Source: Geodermatophilus sp. DF01-2 (GTDB lineage Bacteria > Actinomycetota > Actinomycetes > Mycobacteriales > Geodermatophilaceae). From it: a DNA stretch of 39,419 nt. Where the stretch lies: assembly GCF_004571065.1 (NCBI RefSeq), contig NZ_SPQN01000034.1, positions 1 to 39,419 of the forward strand. The letters run 5' to 3'. Shown here piece after piece: positions 7,871 to 16,196 of this stretch; positions within the stretch are counted from its first letter, which is position 1, and each line of letters begins with the position of its first letter. Under the pieces are notes generated by a model that saw only the letters and a program-made list of their open reading frames with translations, had not been told where the DNA came from and did no database searches. A program made the position numbers and the translations under genes.

Positions 7871-8892
7871 GCGCCGTCCCGACCTTCGCCGTGGTGTCCG
7901 GCGACCAGGTGCAGCGGGCCCTGCAGGGCCGCGAGAAGCAGGTCGTGGAGCTGGTCGAGGCCACCTACCTGCTGCACGACGCCGGGGACACGGTGAACCC
8001 GCCGTCGTACTTCCTGCGCTTCCCGGACCGGCCGGCCGACCGGATCATCGCGCTGCCGGCCTCGATCGGCGGCGACGTGCGGGTGCACGGCGTGAAGTGG
8101 ATCTCCAGCTTCCCGGGGAACGTGGCGGCCGGGATCCCGCGGGCCTCGGCGGTGCTCGTCCTCAACGACCACGCCACCGGCTACCCGTTCGCCTGCCTGG
8201 AGGCCTCGGTCGTCAGCGCCACCCGGACGGCGGCGTCCGCGGCGGCGGCCGCCGACTGGCTCAGCCGGGACCGCGGCCGCCCGGCGCGGGTCGGGTTCGT
8301 CGGCGTGGGGCTGATCGCCAGGTACGTCCACACGTACCTGGCCGGCAGCGGCTGGTCGTTCGACGAGGTCGCCGTGCACGACCTGTCGGCCGACAGCGCG
8401 GCCGGCTTCTGCGGCTATCTCGAACGGTCGGGAACGGCCGGCCGGGTCACCGTGCACGAGAGCCCCGAGGCGGTGGTCCGCGCCAGCGACCTGGTCGTCT
8501 TCGCGACGGTCGCCGGGAAGCCGTACGTCTCCGACGTCTCGGCCTTCGCGCACTGCCCGCTGGTGCTGCACGTGTCGCTGCGCGATCTCGCGCCGGAGGT
8601 ACTGCTCGCCTCGGCCAACGTCGTCGACGACGTCGAGCACTGCCTGAAGGCCGACACCTCGCCGCACCTGGTGGAGCAGCTGACCGGCAGCCGGGACTTC
8701 CTCCTCGGCACGCTGGCCGACGTGATGACCGGTCGGGTTCCCGTGCCGGTCGACCGGCCGGTGGTCTTCTCCCCCTTCGGCCTGGGCGTGCTCGACCTGG
8801 CGGTCGGCAGCTTCGTCCACGACGAGGTGGTCCGCGCCGGTGACCTGCACGTGGTCGCGGACTTCTTCACCGAGCTGAGCCGGTACGGATGA
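7867..8892 (+). CDS. sbnB: SbnB-type N-(2-amino-2-carboxyethyl)-L-glutamate dehydrogenase
   Basis: The protein has 341 aa and belongs to the ornithine-cyclodeaminase/mu-crystallin superfamily. SbnB oxidatively cleaves the SbnA product to L-2,3-diaminopropionate and 2-oxoglutarate using NAD+. The Rossmann motif GFVGVGLIA (about 143-151), the substrate-side stretch VHGVKWISSFPGN (73-85) and the family hallmarks HVSLRDL and DDVEHC are all present. Translation starts at a GTG whose last bases form the TGA of the oxygenase gene (GTGA), implying translational coupling. The 2-oxoglutarate released could also feed the neighbouring oxygenase; that is an inference. Confidence 0.9.
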   Translation: MSAVPTFAVVSGDQVQRALQGREKQVVELVEATYLLHDAGDTVNPPSYFLRFPDRPADRIIALPASIGGDVRVHGVKWISSFPGNVAAGIPRASAVLVLNDHATGYPFACLEASVVSATRTAASAAAAADWLSRDRGRPARVGFVGVGLIARYVHTYLAGSGWSFDEVAVHDLSADSAAGFCGYLERSGTAGRVTVHESPEAVVRASDLVVFATVAGKPYVSDVSAFAHCPLVLHVSLRDLAPEVLLASANVVDDVEHCLKADTSPHLVEQLTGSRDFLLGTLADVMTGRVPVPVDRPVVFSPFGLGVLDLAVGSFVHDEVVRAGDLHVVADFFTELSRYG

Positions 8893-8960
8893 CCGGGCCG
8901 GCCGGTCGCGCCGCCCCCGGTCGGGCGGCACCCGGCCGCGCAGCGGGCCGGGGGTGACCG

Positions 8961-9770
8961 GTGCGCCGCGCAGACGGCCGGCCGCCGTGGCCGCGGTCCG
9001 GACCGGACGCGGCTCCGCTGCCCGGCGTGTGCCAGCTGTGGTGGGCACGGCCCGGTGACGTGCGGCCGGAGCACGACGCGCTGCTGGGCGCCGCCGACCT
9101 CGCGCGGCGGGCGCGCCTGGCCGACGCGGCCGACCGGCAGCGACTGACGGCGGCCGCGGTGGTCGCCCGGCTGGTCCTCGGGGCGGCCCTCCGGACGCCG
9201 CCCGCCGCGGTGCGGATCAACCGCACCTGCCCCACCTGCGGATCCGGGCACGGCAAGCCCCGCCTGGCCGACGCCGCGGCGCTGCACTTCTCGGTCTCGC
9301 ACTCGGCGCACTGCGTGGTCGTCGCGGTGCTGCCGGGCAGCCCGGTCGGCGTGGACGTCGAGGCGGTCGGCCGCTTCGGCCCCGGCGAGCTCGAGGACCT
9401 CGCCGCCTGCGCGCTGGCCGACGGGGAGCGGGAGCACCTGGCCCGGCTCCCGGCCGCCGAGCGCCCGCGGGCGTTCACCGTCTACTGGACGCGCAAGGAG
9501 GCGGTGCTCAAGGCGACCGGCCACGGCCTCGGTGTCCCCCCGGACGAGCTCGTCGTCACGCCGCCGTCCACCCCGCCGCGAGTGCTGCGGCGGGACGGCC
9601 CGGAACCGGTCTGGCTGCGCGACCTGCCCGCGCCGGCCGGCTTCGTCGCCGCGCTGGCCGGTCTGGGTACCGCCCCGGACGACGTCGCCGACCGGGCCGC
9701 CGGGCCGCTGCTGCGCCAGACCAGCCGCCGGCTGTCCGGCCCGACCACCCGGAGCCAGCGGTACCCGTAG
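8961..9770 (+). CDS. Sfp-type 4'-phosphopantetheinyl transferase
   Basis: The protein has 269 aa and transfers the phosphopantetheine arm of CoA to carrier-domain serines. The two magnesium/CoA motifs are clear: VGVDVEAVGRF and YWTRKEAVLKATG. An N-terminal NRTCPTCGSGHGKPRL stretch and FSVSHS are also typical of the family. The GTG at 8961 has a GGGGG stretch 6 bases upstream, and the gap to the SbnB gene is 68 bases. It most likely activates the two carrier domains at 1635 and 4314. The last 95 codons or so are antisense to the 3' end of the amylase gene; the conserved fold ends before that tail (about residue 235), so the natural C-terminus is uncertain. Confidence 0.9.
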   Translation: MRRADGRPPWPRSGPDAAPLPGVCQLWWARPGDVRPEHDALLGAADLARRARLADAADRQRLTAAAVVARLVLGAALRTPPAAVRINRTCPTCGSGHGKPRLADAAALHFSVSHSAHCVVVAVLPGSPVGVDVEAVGRFGPGELEDLAACALADGEREHLARLPAAERPRAFTVYWTRKEAVLKATGHGLGVPPDELVVTPPSTPPRVLRRDGPEPVWLRDLPAPAGFVAALAGLGTAPDDVADRAAGPLLRQTSRRLSGPTTRSQRYP

Positions 9771-11386
9771 CCGTCGAGGGTCAGCTCCGCCCCGCCGTCC
9801 TCCCGCACCGCGACCTCGCCGGGCTGCAGCAGGTCCACCAGCCGGTGCTCGGCGCCGCAGTCCTCCAGCGACAGCGGCACGGTGCGCGGCTCCGGCCCGA
9901 GGTTGTGGACGGCGACCAGCGCGCCGTCGTCCCAGCTGCAGAGGTGGGCCAGCACCTCCCGATGCGGCTGCTCGAGCACCCGGTAGCTGCCCCAGCCGAG
10001 TTCGGGGGACTCTCGGTAGCGGCGGACCAGCAGCTTCATGAACGACAGCAGCGAGTCCGGGTCGTGCCGCTGGTCGGCGACGTTGACGAACCGCGGGGAG
10101 AACCCGCCGTCGACGACCGGCCCCGGTAGCTGCTCGGGGTCGGCGGTCGAGAAGCCGCCGTTGTGGCCCGACGTCCACTGCATCGGCGTCCGGACGGCGA
10201 GCCGGCCCTCGGCGTCCAGGTCCTCCCCCATGCCGATCTCCTCGCCGTAGAAGAGCACCGGGGTGCCCGGGAGGGAGAACAGCAGGCTGTAGACCATCCG
10301 GACCCGCCTCGGGTCGCCGTCCAGCATCGGCGGCAGCCGGCGGCGCAGGCCGCGGCCGTAGATCTGCATCCGCTCCTCGGGGCCGAAAGCGGCGAAGACC
10401 TCCTCGCGTTCGTCCTGGCTGAGCTTGTCGAGGGTGAGCTCGTCGTGGTTGCGCACGAAGGTCGCCCACTGGCTGTCCGGGTTCACCGCCGGGCGCTGGG
10501 TGAGGGCGGTGCCCAGCGGGCCGGCGTCCGCACGGGCCAGCGAGAGGTAGAGGGCCTGCGTGCCGACGAAGTCGAACACCATCGTCAGCTCGTCGCCGTC
10601 GGCACCGCCGAAGAAGTCGACCTGCTGCTCGTGCGGGAGGTTCACCTCGCCGAGGAGGATCCCGTCGCCGGTTCGGCGACCGAGCAGCCGGCGCAGGGAG
10701 CGCAGGTACCGGTGCGGCTCCGGGAAGTGGTCGTCGTCGCCGGGCTGGATCTCGAGGAAGAACGGGACGGCATCGACGCGGAACCCGGACAGGCCCAGCT
10801 GCAGCCAGAAACCCATGATCTTGGCGATCTCGTCGCGGACCCGGGGATTGGCCACGTTGAGGTCGGGCTGCTCCTTGTAGAAGCGGTGCAGGTACCACTC
10901 GCCGGTCGGCTCGTTGAAGGTCCAGAGGCTCTGCTCCTGGTCGGGGAAGAGGACCTGGCCGGAGGTGTCCGGCGGCTCGTCGTCCCGCCAGACGTAGAAG
11001 TCGTGGAACGGCGAGTCCTTGCTCCGCCGAGCCGACTCGAACCAGGGGTGGCGGATCGAGGTGTGATTGACGACGAGGTCGGCGATCACCCGGATGCCGC
11101 GGTCGTGCGCGGTCCGGATGGCCTCGACCAGGTCGCCGTGGGTACCCAGCCGCGGGTCGACGCCGTAGAGGTCGGTGATGTCGTAGCCGTCGTCGCGCTC
11201 GGGGGTGGGATAGAAGGGCATCAGCCACAGGCAGGTCACGCCGAGGTCGGCGAGGTGGTCGATGCGCTGGGCGAGGCCGGCGAAGTCGCCGCAGCCGTCG
11301 CCGTTCCAGTCCAGGTAGGTCTCGACGTCGAGGCAGTAGACGACGGCGGTCTTCCACCACAGGTCGGCGGTGTCGGTGATCCTCAC
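9482..11386 (-). CDS. GH13 trehalose-synthase-like alpha-amylase family enzyme
   Basis: The protein has 634 aa. It is a glycoside hydrolase family 13 enzyme close to trehalose synthase (maltose alpha-glucosyltransferase), acting on alpha-glucans or maltose in the cytoplasm (no signal peptide). The opening WWKTAVVYCLDVET and NGDGCGDFAGL are typical. The catalytic set is D205 in GFRVDAV, E247 in LLGEVNL and D315 in FVRNHDELTL. The GTG at 11386 overlaps the stop of the flavin oxidoreductase gene (GTGA), so the pair is coupled. Homology ends at GYGYRWLRV (about 9752); the last 90 codons read antisense through the phosphopantetheinyl transferase gene and look like a chance extension to the first available stop. 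Whether it is a true trehalose synthase or a related hydrolase is open. Confidence 0.85.
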   Translation of the reverse strand: MRITDTADLWWKTAVVYCLDVETYLDWNGDGCGDFAGLAQRIDHLADLGVTCLWLMPFYPTPERDDGYDITDLYGVDPRLGTHGDLVEAIRTAHDRGIRVIADLVVNHTSIRHPWFESARRSKDSPFHDFYVWRDDEPPDTSGQVLFPDQEQSLWTFNEPTGEWYLHRFYKEQPDLNVANPRVRDEIAKIMGFWLQLGLSGFRVDAVPFFLEIQPGDDDHFPEPHRYLRSLRRLLGRRTGDGILLGEVNLPHEQQVDFFGGADGDELTMVFDFVGTQALYLSLARADAGPLGTALTQRPAVNPDSQWATFVRNHDELTLDKLSQDEREEVFAAFGPEERMQIYGRGLRRRLPPMLDGDPRRVRMVYSLLFSLPGTPVLFYGEEIGMGEDLDAEGRLAVRTPMQWTSGHNGGFSTADPEQLPGPVVDGGFSPRFVNVADQRHDPDSLLSFMKLLVRRYRESPELGWGSYRVLEQPHREVLAHLCSWDDGALVAVHNLGPEPRTVPLSLEDCGAEHRLVDLLQPGEVAVREDGGAELTLDGYGYRWLRVVGPDSRRLVWRSSGPAARSATSSGAVPRPASAATKPAGAGRSRSQTGSGPSRRSTRGGVDGGVTTSSSGGTPRPWPVALSTASLRVQ

Positions 11387-12432
11387 GACAGCACCGCCGG
11401 CTGGGGCTCCTGACGGGGGCGCAGCGGTTCGGCCGGGCCGGGCGGGTCGATCGCCACCGCCGGCGCCGGGCGCGTGACGTCGAGCTGCGGGAGCACGTGC
11501 GCGCCGAAGGCGTCCAGGAAGGGCAGCTGCTCCTTGCCGACGTGGTGCAGGTAGATCTGGTCGAAGCCCAGCTCGGCGTACTCCGCCAGCCAGGCGGCGT
11601 GCCGGCCGAGGTCGGCGGAGATGCGCACCGCCTCGCCGACCGCCTCCGGGGTCACGTGTGCGCTGGCCTGGTCGAAGGCGCGGGTGGTGTCGAGGTCCCA
11701 GCACAGCGGCGGCGGGAAGACGTTGCTGCGCCACTGGTCGTGGGCGATGGCGACCGCCCGCTCGGGGTCGGGGTCCCAGCTGACGTGCACCTGCAGGGTG
11801 AGGGTCCCCTGGCCGCCGGCGTCCCGGTAGGCGCTGATCATCTCGCGCAGGGTGTCGTGCGGCTGGTTGATGGTGACCAGGCCGTCGGCCCACTTGGCGT
11901 GCTTCCTGGCGGTCGTGGCGGTGACGGCGGGCGCGATGAGCGCGGGCTGCTGCTCGGGGAGGGTCCAGATGCGGGCGCGGTCGACGGTGACCAGGCCGTC
12001 GTGGCTGACCTCCTCACCGGCCAGCAGTGCGCGGATCACGTCGACGCACTCGCGCAGCCGGGCGTCGCGCAGCTCCTTGCGTGGCCAGACGTGCCCGGTG
12101 ACGTGCTCGTTCATCGCCTCGCCGGAGCCCAGAGCCACCCAGAAGCGGCCGGGGAACATCGCGCCGAGGGTGGCGATGGCCTGGGCGACGATCACCGGGT
12201 GGTAGCGCTGTCCGGGAGCGTTGACCGCACCGAAGGGCAGGTTGGTCGTGGCCATGGCCGCGCCGAGCCAGGACCAGGCGAATCCCGAGTGCCCCTGCCG
12301 TTCGTTCCACGGCTCGAGGTGGTCAGAGCACATCGCGGCGGTGAAGCCCACCTCCTCGGCGTGCTGGACCGCGCGCAGCAGCTCGGCGGGGTGCACCTGC
12401 TCGTGCGAGTTGTGGAACCCGATCACCGTCAT
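11383..12432 (-). CDS. LLM-class flavin-dependent oxidoreductase (TIGR03885-like)
   Basis: The protein has 349 aa with a luciferase-like TIM barrel. The start MTVIGFHNSHEQVHP and the stretches AMCSDHLEPWNERQGHSGFAWSW, split here as AMCSDHLEPW and GHSGFAWSW, plus GRFWVALGSGEAMNEH, resemble the TIGR03885/TIGR03557 group related to F420-dependent glucose-6-phosphate dehydrogenase. Whether this member uses F420 or FMN cannot be told from sequence. In actinobacteria this group often sits beside a trehalose-synthase-like amylase, as it does here with a four-base overlap. GTAGGGG precedes the ATG. The C-terminal 30 residues are Pro-rich and unconserved. The substrate is unknown. Confidence 0.85.
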   Translation of the reverse strand: MTVIGFHNSHEQVHPAELLRAVQHAEEVGFTAAMCSDHLEPWNERQGHSGFAWSWLGAAMATTNLPFGAVNAPGQRYHPVIVAQAIATLGAMFPGRFWVALGSGEAMNEHVTGHVWPRKELRDARLRECVDVIRALLAGEEVSHDGLVTVDRARIWTLPEQQPALIAPAVTATTARKHAKWADGLVTINQPHDTLREMISAYRDAGGQGTLTLQVHVSWDPDPERAVAIAHDQWRSNVFPPPLCWDLDTTRAFDQASAHVTPEAVGEAVRISADLGRHAAWLAEYAELGFDQIYLHHVGKEQLPFLDAFGAHVLPQLDVTRPAPAVAIDPPGPAEPLRPRQEPQPAVLS

Positions 12433-12496
12433 GCCGGGCCCCTACCCCACGGCCGCGCCGTGTACCTGCGGAGTTCTGGCCGTCGGCGGTGCCCGG

Positions 12497-12784
12497 TCAG
12501 GTCAGGGACCGCACGTCCGCGACGTCGTACTCGGCCACCGACGCGGACAGCAGCGCCGCGCCCTGTTCGTCACTGGGACCGCTTCCGCGGAAGGCTCTGG
12601 CGGCTGCCTGTGTCTCCCAGCGCTCGAGGACGACGATGCGGCCGGGGTCGATCAGGTCGGCGGTGAGGGCGAAGTCGAGGCAGCCGGGTGCCCGGCGCGC
12701 CTGTTCGACGACGCTCACGTAGCCGGCCAGGTAGGAGGCCCGCTCCCCCGGGTCGACGACGAGATGTCCTGCGACGATCACCAC
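12497..12784 (-). CDS. antibiotic-biosynthesis-monooxygenase (ABM/YgiN-like) fold protein
   Basis: The protein has 95 aa and the dimeric alpha-beta ferredoxin-like ABM pattern: VVIVAGHLVVDPGERASYL, then APGCLDFALT, then a GRIVVLERWET strand and a helix. Members are quinol monooxygenases or small-molecule-modifying enzymes that often work without a cofactor; no specific substrate can be named. The GTG at 12784 is chosen because GGAGGAG lies 6 bases upstream and homology starts there; a longer frame from an ATG at 12868 would add an unlikely Pro-rich leader. Its first 215 bases overlap, in another frame on the same strand, the 3' tail of the HNH endonuclease reading frame. Confidence 0.8.
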   Translation of the reverse strand: MVIVAGHLVVDPGERASYLAGYVSVVEQARRAPGCLDFALTADLIDPGRIVVLERWETQAAARAFRGSGPSDEQGAALLSASVAEYDVADVRSLT

Positions 12785-14492
12785 GCGCTGCTCCTCCGTG
12801 GAAACTGGGGCGTCCTGCCAGGGCAGACGACCCACCGCCGCCGGACTCATCGGTGGCCACGGCTGCACCCACGGGCAGGCGCTCTAGAAGGGTGCTGGGG
12901 TCGTCGGCGGGGTCGGCCGCCGGTGGTGGTGGTGGCTGCTCGGGTGGCTCGGGTGGGCGGGTGAGCACGCGTGGTCTGGTGAGCTGCAGGCCGGGTGGTC
13001 GGCTGGTGCGGGTGACGCCGGCGGGGGTGGTGACGGTCAGGATGCCGTCGGGGGTCATGGCGTAGGTCCAACCCGGGGCGAAGGTCTTGAGCCGATGGTG
13101 CCGCCGACACAGACAGCACAAGTTCGAGCAGTCGGTGGCCCCGCCGGCGGCGTGCGGAATGACGTGGTCGGCGTCCGCCCAGCCGGCCCGGTTGTCACAC
13201 CCCGGATGCCGGCAGCTGCGGTCCCGGGTGGTGATGAACCGGTCCTGCGCCGCGGTCGGCTCGTAGAGATCGGTCGCGGCGGGGCGGGTGATCACCGGGC
13301 AGCCGCAGTCGCTCCCCGGGTGGTCGCGGCAGCCGCGCCGGCCGGCGGCGCGCAGCTCGCGCAGCGTGGCGACGGCCTGCAGGGCGCCTGCGTCGTCGGT
13401 GAAGGAAAAGCTGATCGACCCCCCGGGCGGTGCTTGGAGGCCGATGGCGTCGAGCTGGGCCAGCAGGTCGCGCACGTGCGCAGCGGTGATCGGCGTGCCG
13501 GCCACCGCCCCGGTCGGCTCGACCACCGATCCGGGCCGGGCGAACGCCGGCGGCACCGGGGCGCCGGAGGCCAGGAACCGCTCCGGGGTCAGCGCGCCGA
13601 CCGGCACCTGCACCTCCACGTGGGCGGCCACCGGCTCGGGCACCAGCCAGGGCCGCAGCACCAGATCGGCCAGGATTCCCGACCGCAGCATCCCGATCGG
13701 CCGCTCGTCGCCGGCCTGCTTCGCGCGCCAGGCCAGCTCGTCGATGGTGGCCTGGCACGCGGCGGCCAGCTCGTCGGGCATGCCGGCGACCAGCTCGCTG
13801 ATCCCGTCGCCGACCGGACGGCGGCGGACGTTCACCGCCCGGTGCGCCTTCTCCCGCCGCCGATCCGACGCCGCGGCGTCCCGGGCGGCCAACTCGGCGC
13901 GCAGCCGCTCCTTGAGCTTGCGGATCGACAGCGACGCGGCCTCGGGCAGCACCGCGGCCTCCACCGCGGCGATGATCGCCGGATCGGTGCCGCGGATCTT
14001 CCACCCCAATTCCTCGGCAAAGGTCCGGGCCCGCGGCCAGTCCAGTCGGCCCTGGGTCAGCTCCGCGTGGGTCGCCCGCAGCGAGCCGGTGAGCGTCAGC
14101 GCGTGCTCGGTCAGCGTGGTCGCCGTCGCCCGCGCGCAGTTCACCGTCAAGGCCAGTTCGTCGGCGAAGAACTCGCTCACCCCCTCCGGCGCCCTCACGC
14201 CCGGCACCGCGTCGTTCCCGGCGTCAGCCGCGGCACCGGGCTGACCGGGCTGCCGGTCGGCCGAGGCCGGCCGGTCGGCGGCGAAGGCAGCCACCAGCTC
14301 CAGCTCGTAGGCGGCCAGTTCGGCCTTGAGCTGCTGCACCCGCTGCAGCTCCAGCGCCTTCTCCTCCGGCGAGCGGGCGTGCACCGGAAGGATCTCGCCC
14401 AGCGACGGCCACGCCGTCCCCGGGGGCGGCAGCAGGGGCAGCTGCACGTCGGTCACCGTCAGACCCACGCCATAGCCACCACCGATGAACAC
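12570..14492 (-). CDS. DUF222-HNH endonuclease (13E12-repeat type)
   Basis: The protein has 640 aa. The N-terminal two thirds are a DUF222 region (about 40-400). A classical HNH motif follows at about 455-500: CRHPGCDNRAGWADADHVIP, then HAAGG and NLCCLCRRHHRLK, with paired cysteines and histidines for metal binding. Such genes occur in many copies in actinobacterial genomes and are often taken as mobile or selfish, with function mostly unknown. The tail after about residue 535 is Pro-rich and then reads through the ribosome binding site and most of the ABM gene in another frame, so the true end was probably nearer 12850 and the original stop has been lost. The start is a GTG at 14492 with no strong ribosome binding site. 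Confidence 0.8.
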   Translation of the reverse strand: MFIGGGYGVGLTVTDVQLPLLPPPGTAWPSLGEILPVHARSPEEKALELQRVQQLKAELAAYELELVAAFAADRPASADRQPGQPGAAADAGNDAVPGVRAPEGVSEFFADELALTVNCARATATTLTEHALTLTGSLRATHAELTQGRLDWPRARTFAEELGWKIRGTDPAIIAAVEAAVLPEAASLSIRKLKERLRAELAARDAAASDRRREKAHRAVNVRRRPVGDGISELVAGMPDELAAACQATIDELAWRAKQAGDERPIGMLRSGILADLVLRPWLVPEPVAAHVEVQVPVGALTPERFLASGAPVPPAFARPGSVVEPTGAVAGTPITAAHVRDLLAQLDAIGLQAPPGGSISFSFTDDAGALQAVATLRELRAAGRRGCRDHPGSDCGCPVITRPAATDLYEPTAAQDRFITTRDRSCRHPGCDNRAGWADADHVIPHAAGGATDCSNLCCLCRRHHRLKTFAPGWTYAMTPDGILTVTTPAGVTRTSRPPGLQLTRPRVLTRPPEPPEQPPPPPAADPADDPSTLLERLPVGAAVATDESGGGGSSALAGRPSFHGGAARGDRRRTSRRRPGGAGLLPGRLRERRRTGAPGTRLPRLRPHRRPDRPRPHRRPRALGDTGSRQSLPRKRSQ

Positions 14493-14662
14493 ACCACGAA
14501 CCTACGGCGGGGGTACGACACTTTCCGGCTCTGACCAGCCAGGACGTCTCACAGACCGTCGTCCGCCAGACGCACGTGGAGTCGTTGCGCGCGACACGCG
14601 CGGACACGCCGCCCAGCGCGACGGCCAGCCCATGATCAACGCGATGTCGCGACGCTCGACGA

Positions 14663-15475
14663 TCAGGCCGGCGTCGAGGTGCCGGTTTCCTCGGTGGGCG
14701 TGCTGCCCCGCCGAGCAGCAGCAGCTCGGCGTCGGTGTGCTCCGGCGGCGCGGCGAACAGGTAGCCCTGCGCCAGACCGACCCGACCGTCTCGCAGGTGG
14801 GTGCGCTGGCGCTCCCGCTCGATCCCCTCGGCGACGATCTCCAGGACGAGGGTGTGCCCGAGGTCGATCAGCCCACGCAGGATCGCAGGCATCGACTCGG
14901 CATCGTCGATGGTGCTGACGAACGACCGGGTGGATCTTGAGGATGTCGACCACGAACCGACGCAGGTGCGACCGCGACGAGTAGCCGGTGCCGCAGTCGT
15001 CGGGCGCGACCCGGACGCCGAGGCCGCGCAGCTCGTGCAGCCGCTCGGCGGCCAGCACCGGGTCGCGCACCAGCACCGACTCGGTGAGCTCCAGGACCAG
15101 CGCCGACGGCGCCAGCCCGCTGGCCTCCAGCGCCGTCCGGACGTCGTGCAGCGGCCCCGGGCGACCCGAGCTGGAACGGCGAGACGTTGACCGCCATCGA
15201 CACCTCGGCCGCCGCGGGGTGGTCGCGCCGCCCAGCGGCCGCGGCCGCGCAGGCCTGGGTCACGACCCAGCGGCCGATGTCGAGCACCAGCCCGATCTCC
15301 TCGGCCACCGGCAGGAACCGCTCGGGCAGGACGACGCCGAGCTCCGGATGGTCCCACCGCAGCAGGGAGGACGCCGTCGCCGCGACGTCGCCGGTGGCGA
15401 TGCCGATCGCTCGCCGAGACGGTGACCCGTTGCCCGCCCAGGCCCACCGGCCCGGAGAGCCCCGGTCGTCGGCGG
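14663..15475 (-). pseudogene. decayed GGDEF-EAL cyclic-di-GMP phosphodiesterase remnant
   Basis: Protein fragments in three frames line up as one gene. A GGDEF tail (GGQRVTVSAS, then IGIATGDVAATASSLL) is joined directly to the EAL opening RWDHPELGVVLPERFLPVAE and NVSPFQL. After a frame change come VLELTESVLVRDPVL and APDDCGTGYSS, and after another SFVSTIDDAESMPAIL, EIVAEGIERE and AQGYLFAAPP. Indels are placed near 15406-15412, 15151-15165 and 14927-14932, with a possible fourth near 14710. The GGDEF-EAL junction at 15357-15365 lacks the rest of GGDEF and the start of EAL, so an internal deletion also occurred. The gene cannot make an active enzyme. The flanking 14493-14662 holds nothing recognisable. 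Confidence 0.85.
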
Positions 15476-15532
15476 GCCGGATCGGCGGCCTCAGCGGACC
15501 GCACGCGCACCCACCCCGAGGGGTGAGCCGGG

Positions 15533-16171
15533 TCAGCCGAGCAGGTCCGCGACCCGGCCCGGGTCGTTGGCGACGTCCAGGTGCTCCCCGGTGCCGTCGC
15601 CGACGACCGTCCAGCCCCGGGCCCGTGCGGCCGCGGCCTCGGCGTCGTAGGACGCCGACAGGTGCACGTACCGGACGTCGGCGTCCGGCCACTCGGCGGG
15701 CACCGGGACCGGGACGTCGTAGAAGTCGGCCGGCAACTCGTGCCCCTCGGCCAGCACCGCTGCGCGCACCCGCTCGTCGGGCACCAGCTCGGTCATCGCG
15801 TCCGGCCCCCACCAGGTCGTCCAGTCGGCGATCCGGCCGCCGCGGACCAGGGGCGCGACCAGCTCTCGGACGTCGTCCGGCCACGTCCCGGTGGGCAGCA
15901 CGGCATCCAACCACACGACCCGGCGGGCGCCGACGGCGACCGCGACGGCGGGCAGCACGATCCCGGCCCCGGAGAACCCGACGACCACCTCCACCCGGCC
16001 GGCCGCCGCGGCGCCCTCGACCCAGCGCCGCGGCCAGCCGGGCGCCGTCGTCACCGCCGCGCGCAGGTCCGGGACGGCGACCTCGTCCCCTCGGCGGCGC
16101 AGCGCCGCCGCCAGCGGCTGCAGCACCGCCGGGCCGAGCAGCGGCGGGTGGACCAGCAGCCAGGTGGGCAC
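15533..16171 (-). CDS. alpha/beta hydrolase-fold protein
   Basis: The protein has 212 aa. An oxyanion-type HPPLLG follows the first strand, the nucleophile elbow is GFSGAG (GxSxG), and a late histidine lies in GTGEHLDV; a candidate acid is not assigned with confidence. The GTG at 16171 opens right at the first beta strand (VPTWLLVHPP), 25 bases after the stop of the tctC-like gene; no good ribosome binding site is seen. It is the last gene of the carboxylate-uptake operon, so a hydrolase or thioesterase acting on a pathway intermediate is plausible. The substrate is unknown. Confidence 0.75.
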   Translation of the reverse strand: MPTWLLVHPPLLGPAVLQPLAAALRRRGDEVAVPDLRAAVTTAPGWPRRWVEGAAAAGRVEVVVGFSGAGIVLPAVAVAVGARRVVWLDAVLPTGTWPDDVRELVAPLVRGGRIADWTTWWGPDAMTELVPDERVRAAVLAEGHELPADFYDVPVPVPAEWPDADVRYVHLSASYDAEAAAARARGWTVVGDGTGEHLDVANDPGRVADLLG

Positions 16172-16196
16172 GTGGCCGGCCCGCAGCCCAGTCGGG

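Noticed and set aside
8415..11360. Long minus-strand frame (981 codons) overlapping SbnB, the PPTase and the amylase
   Set aside because: It reads out of frame with the amylase and antisense to the others, with Arg/Pro/Ala-rich nonsense composition.
12785..12868. Extended start for the ABM-fold protein at the ATG 12868
   Set aside because: The extension is Pro-rich without homology, and the GTG at 12784 has an ideal GGAGGAG ribosome binding site.
14224..15510. A single 428-codon minus-strand gene covering the EAL region
   Set aside because: Only its middle matches EAL. The rest of the domain lies in two other frames, so it is a pseudogene rather than an intact protein.
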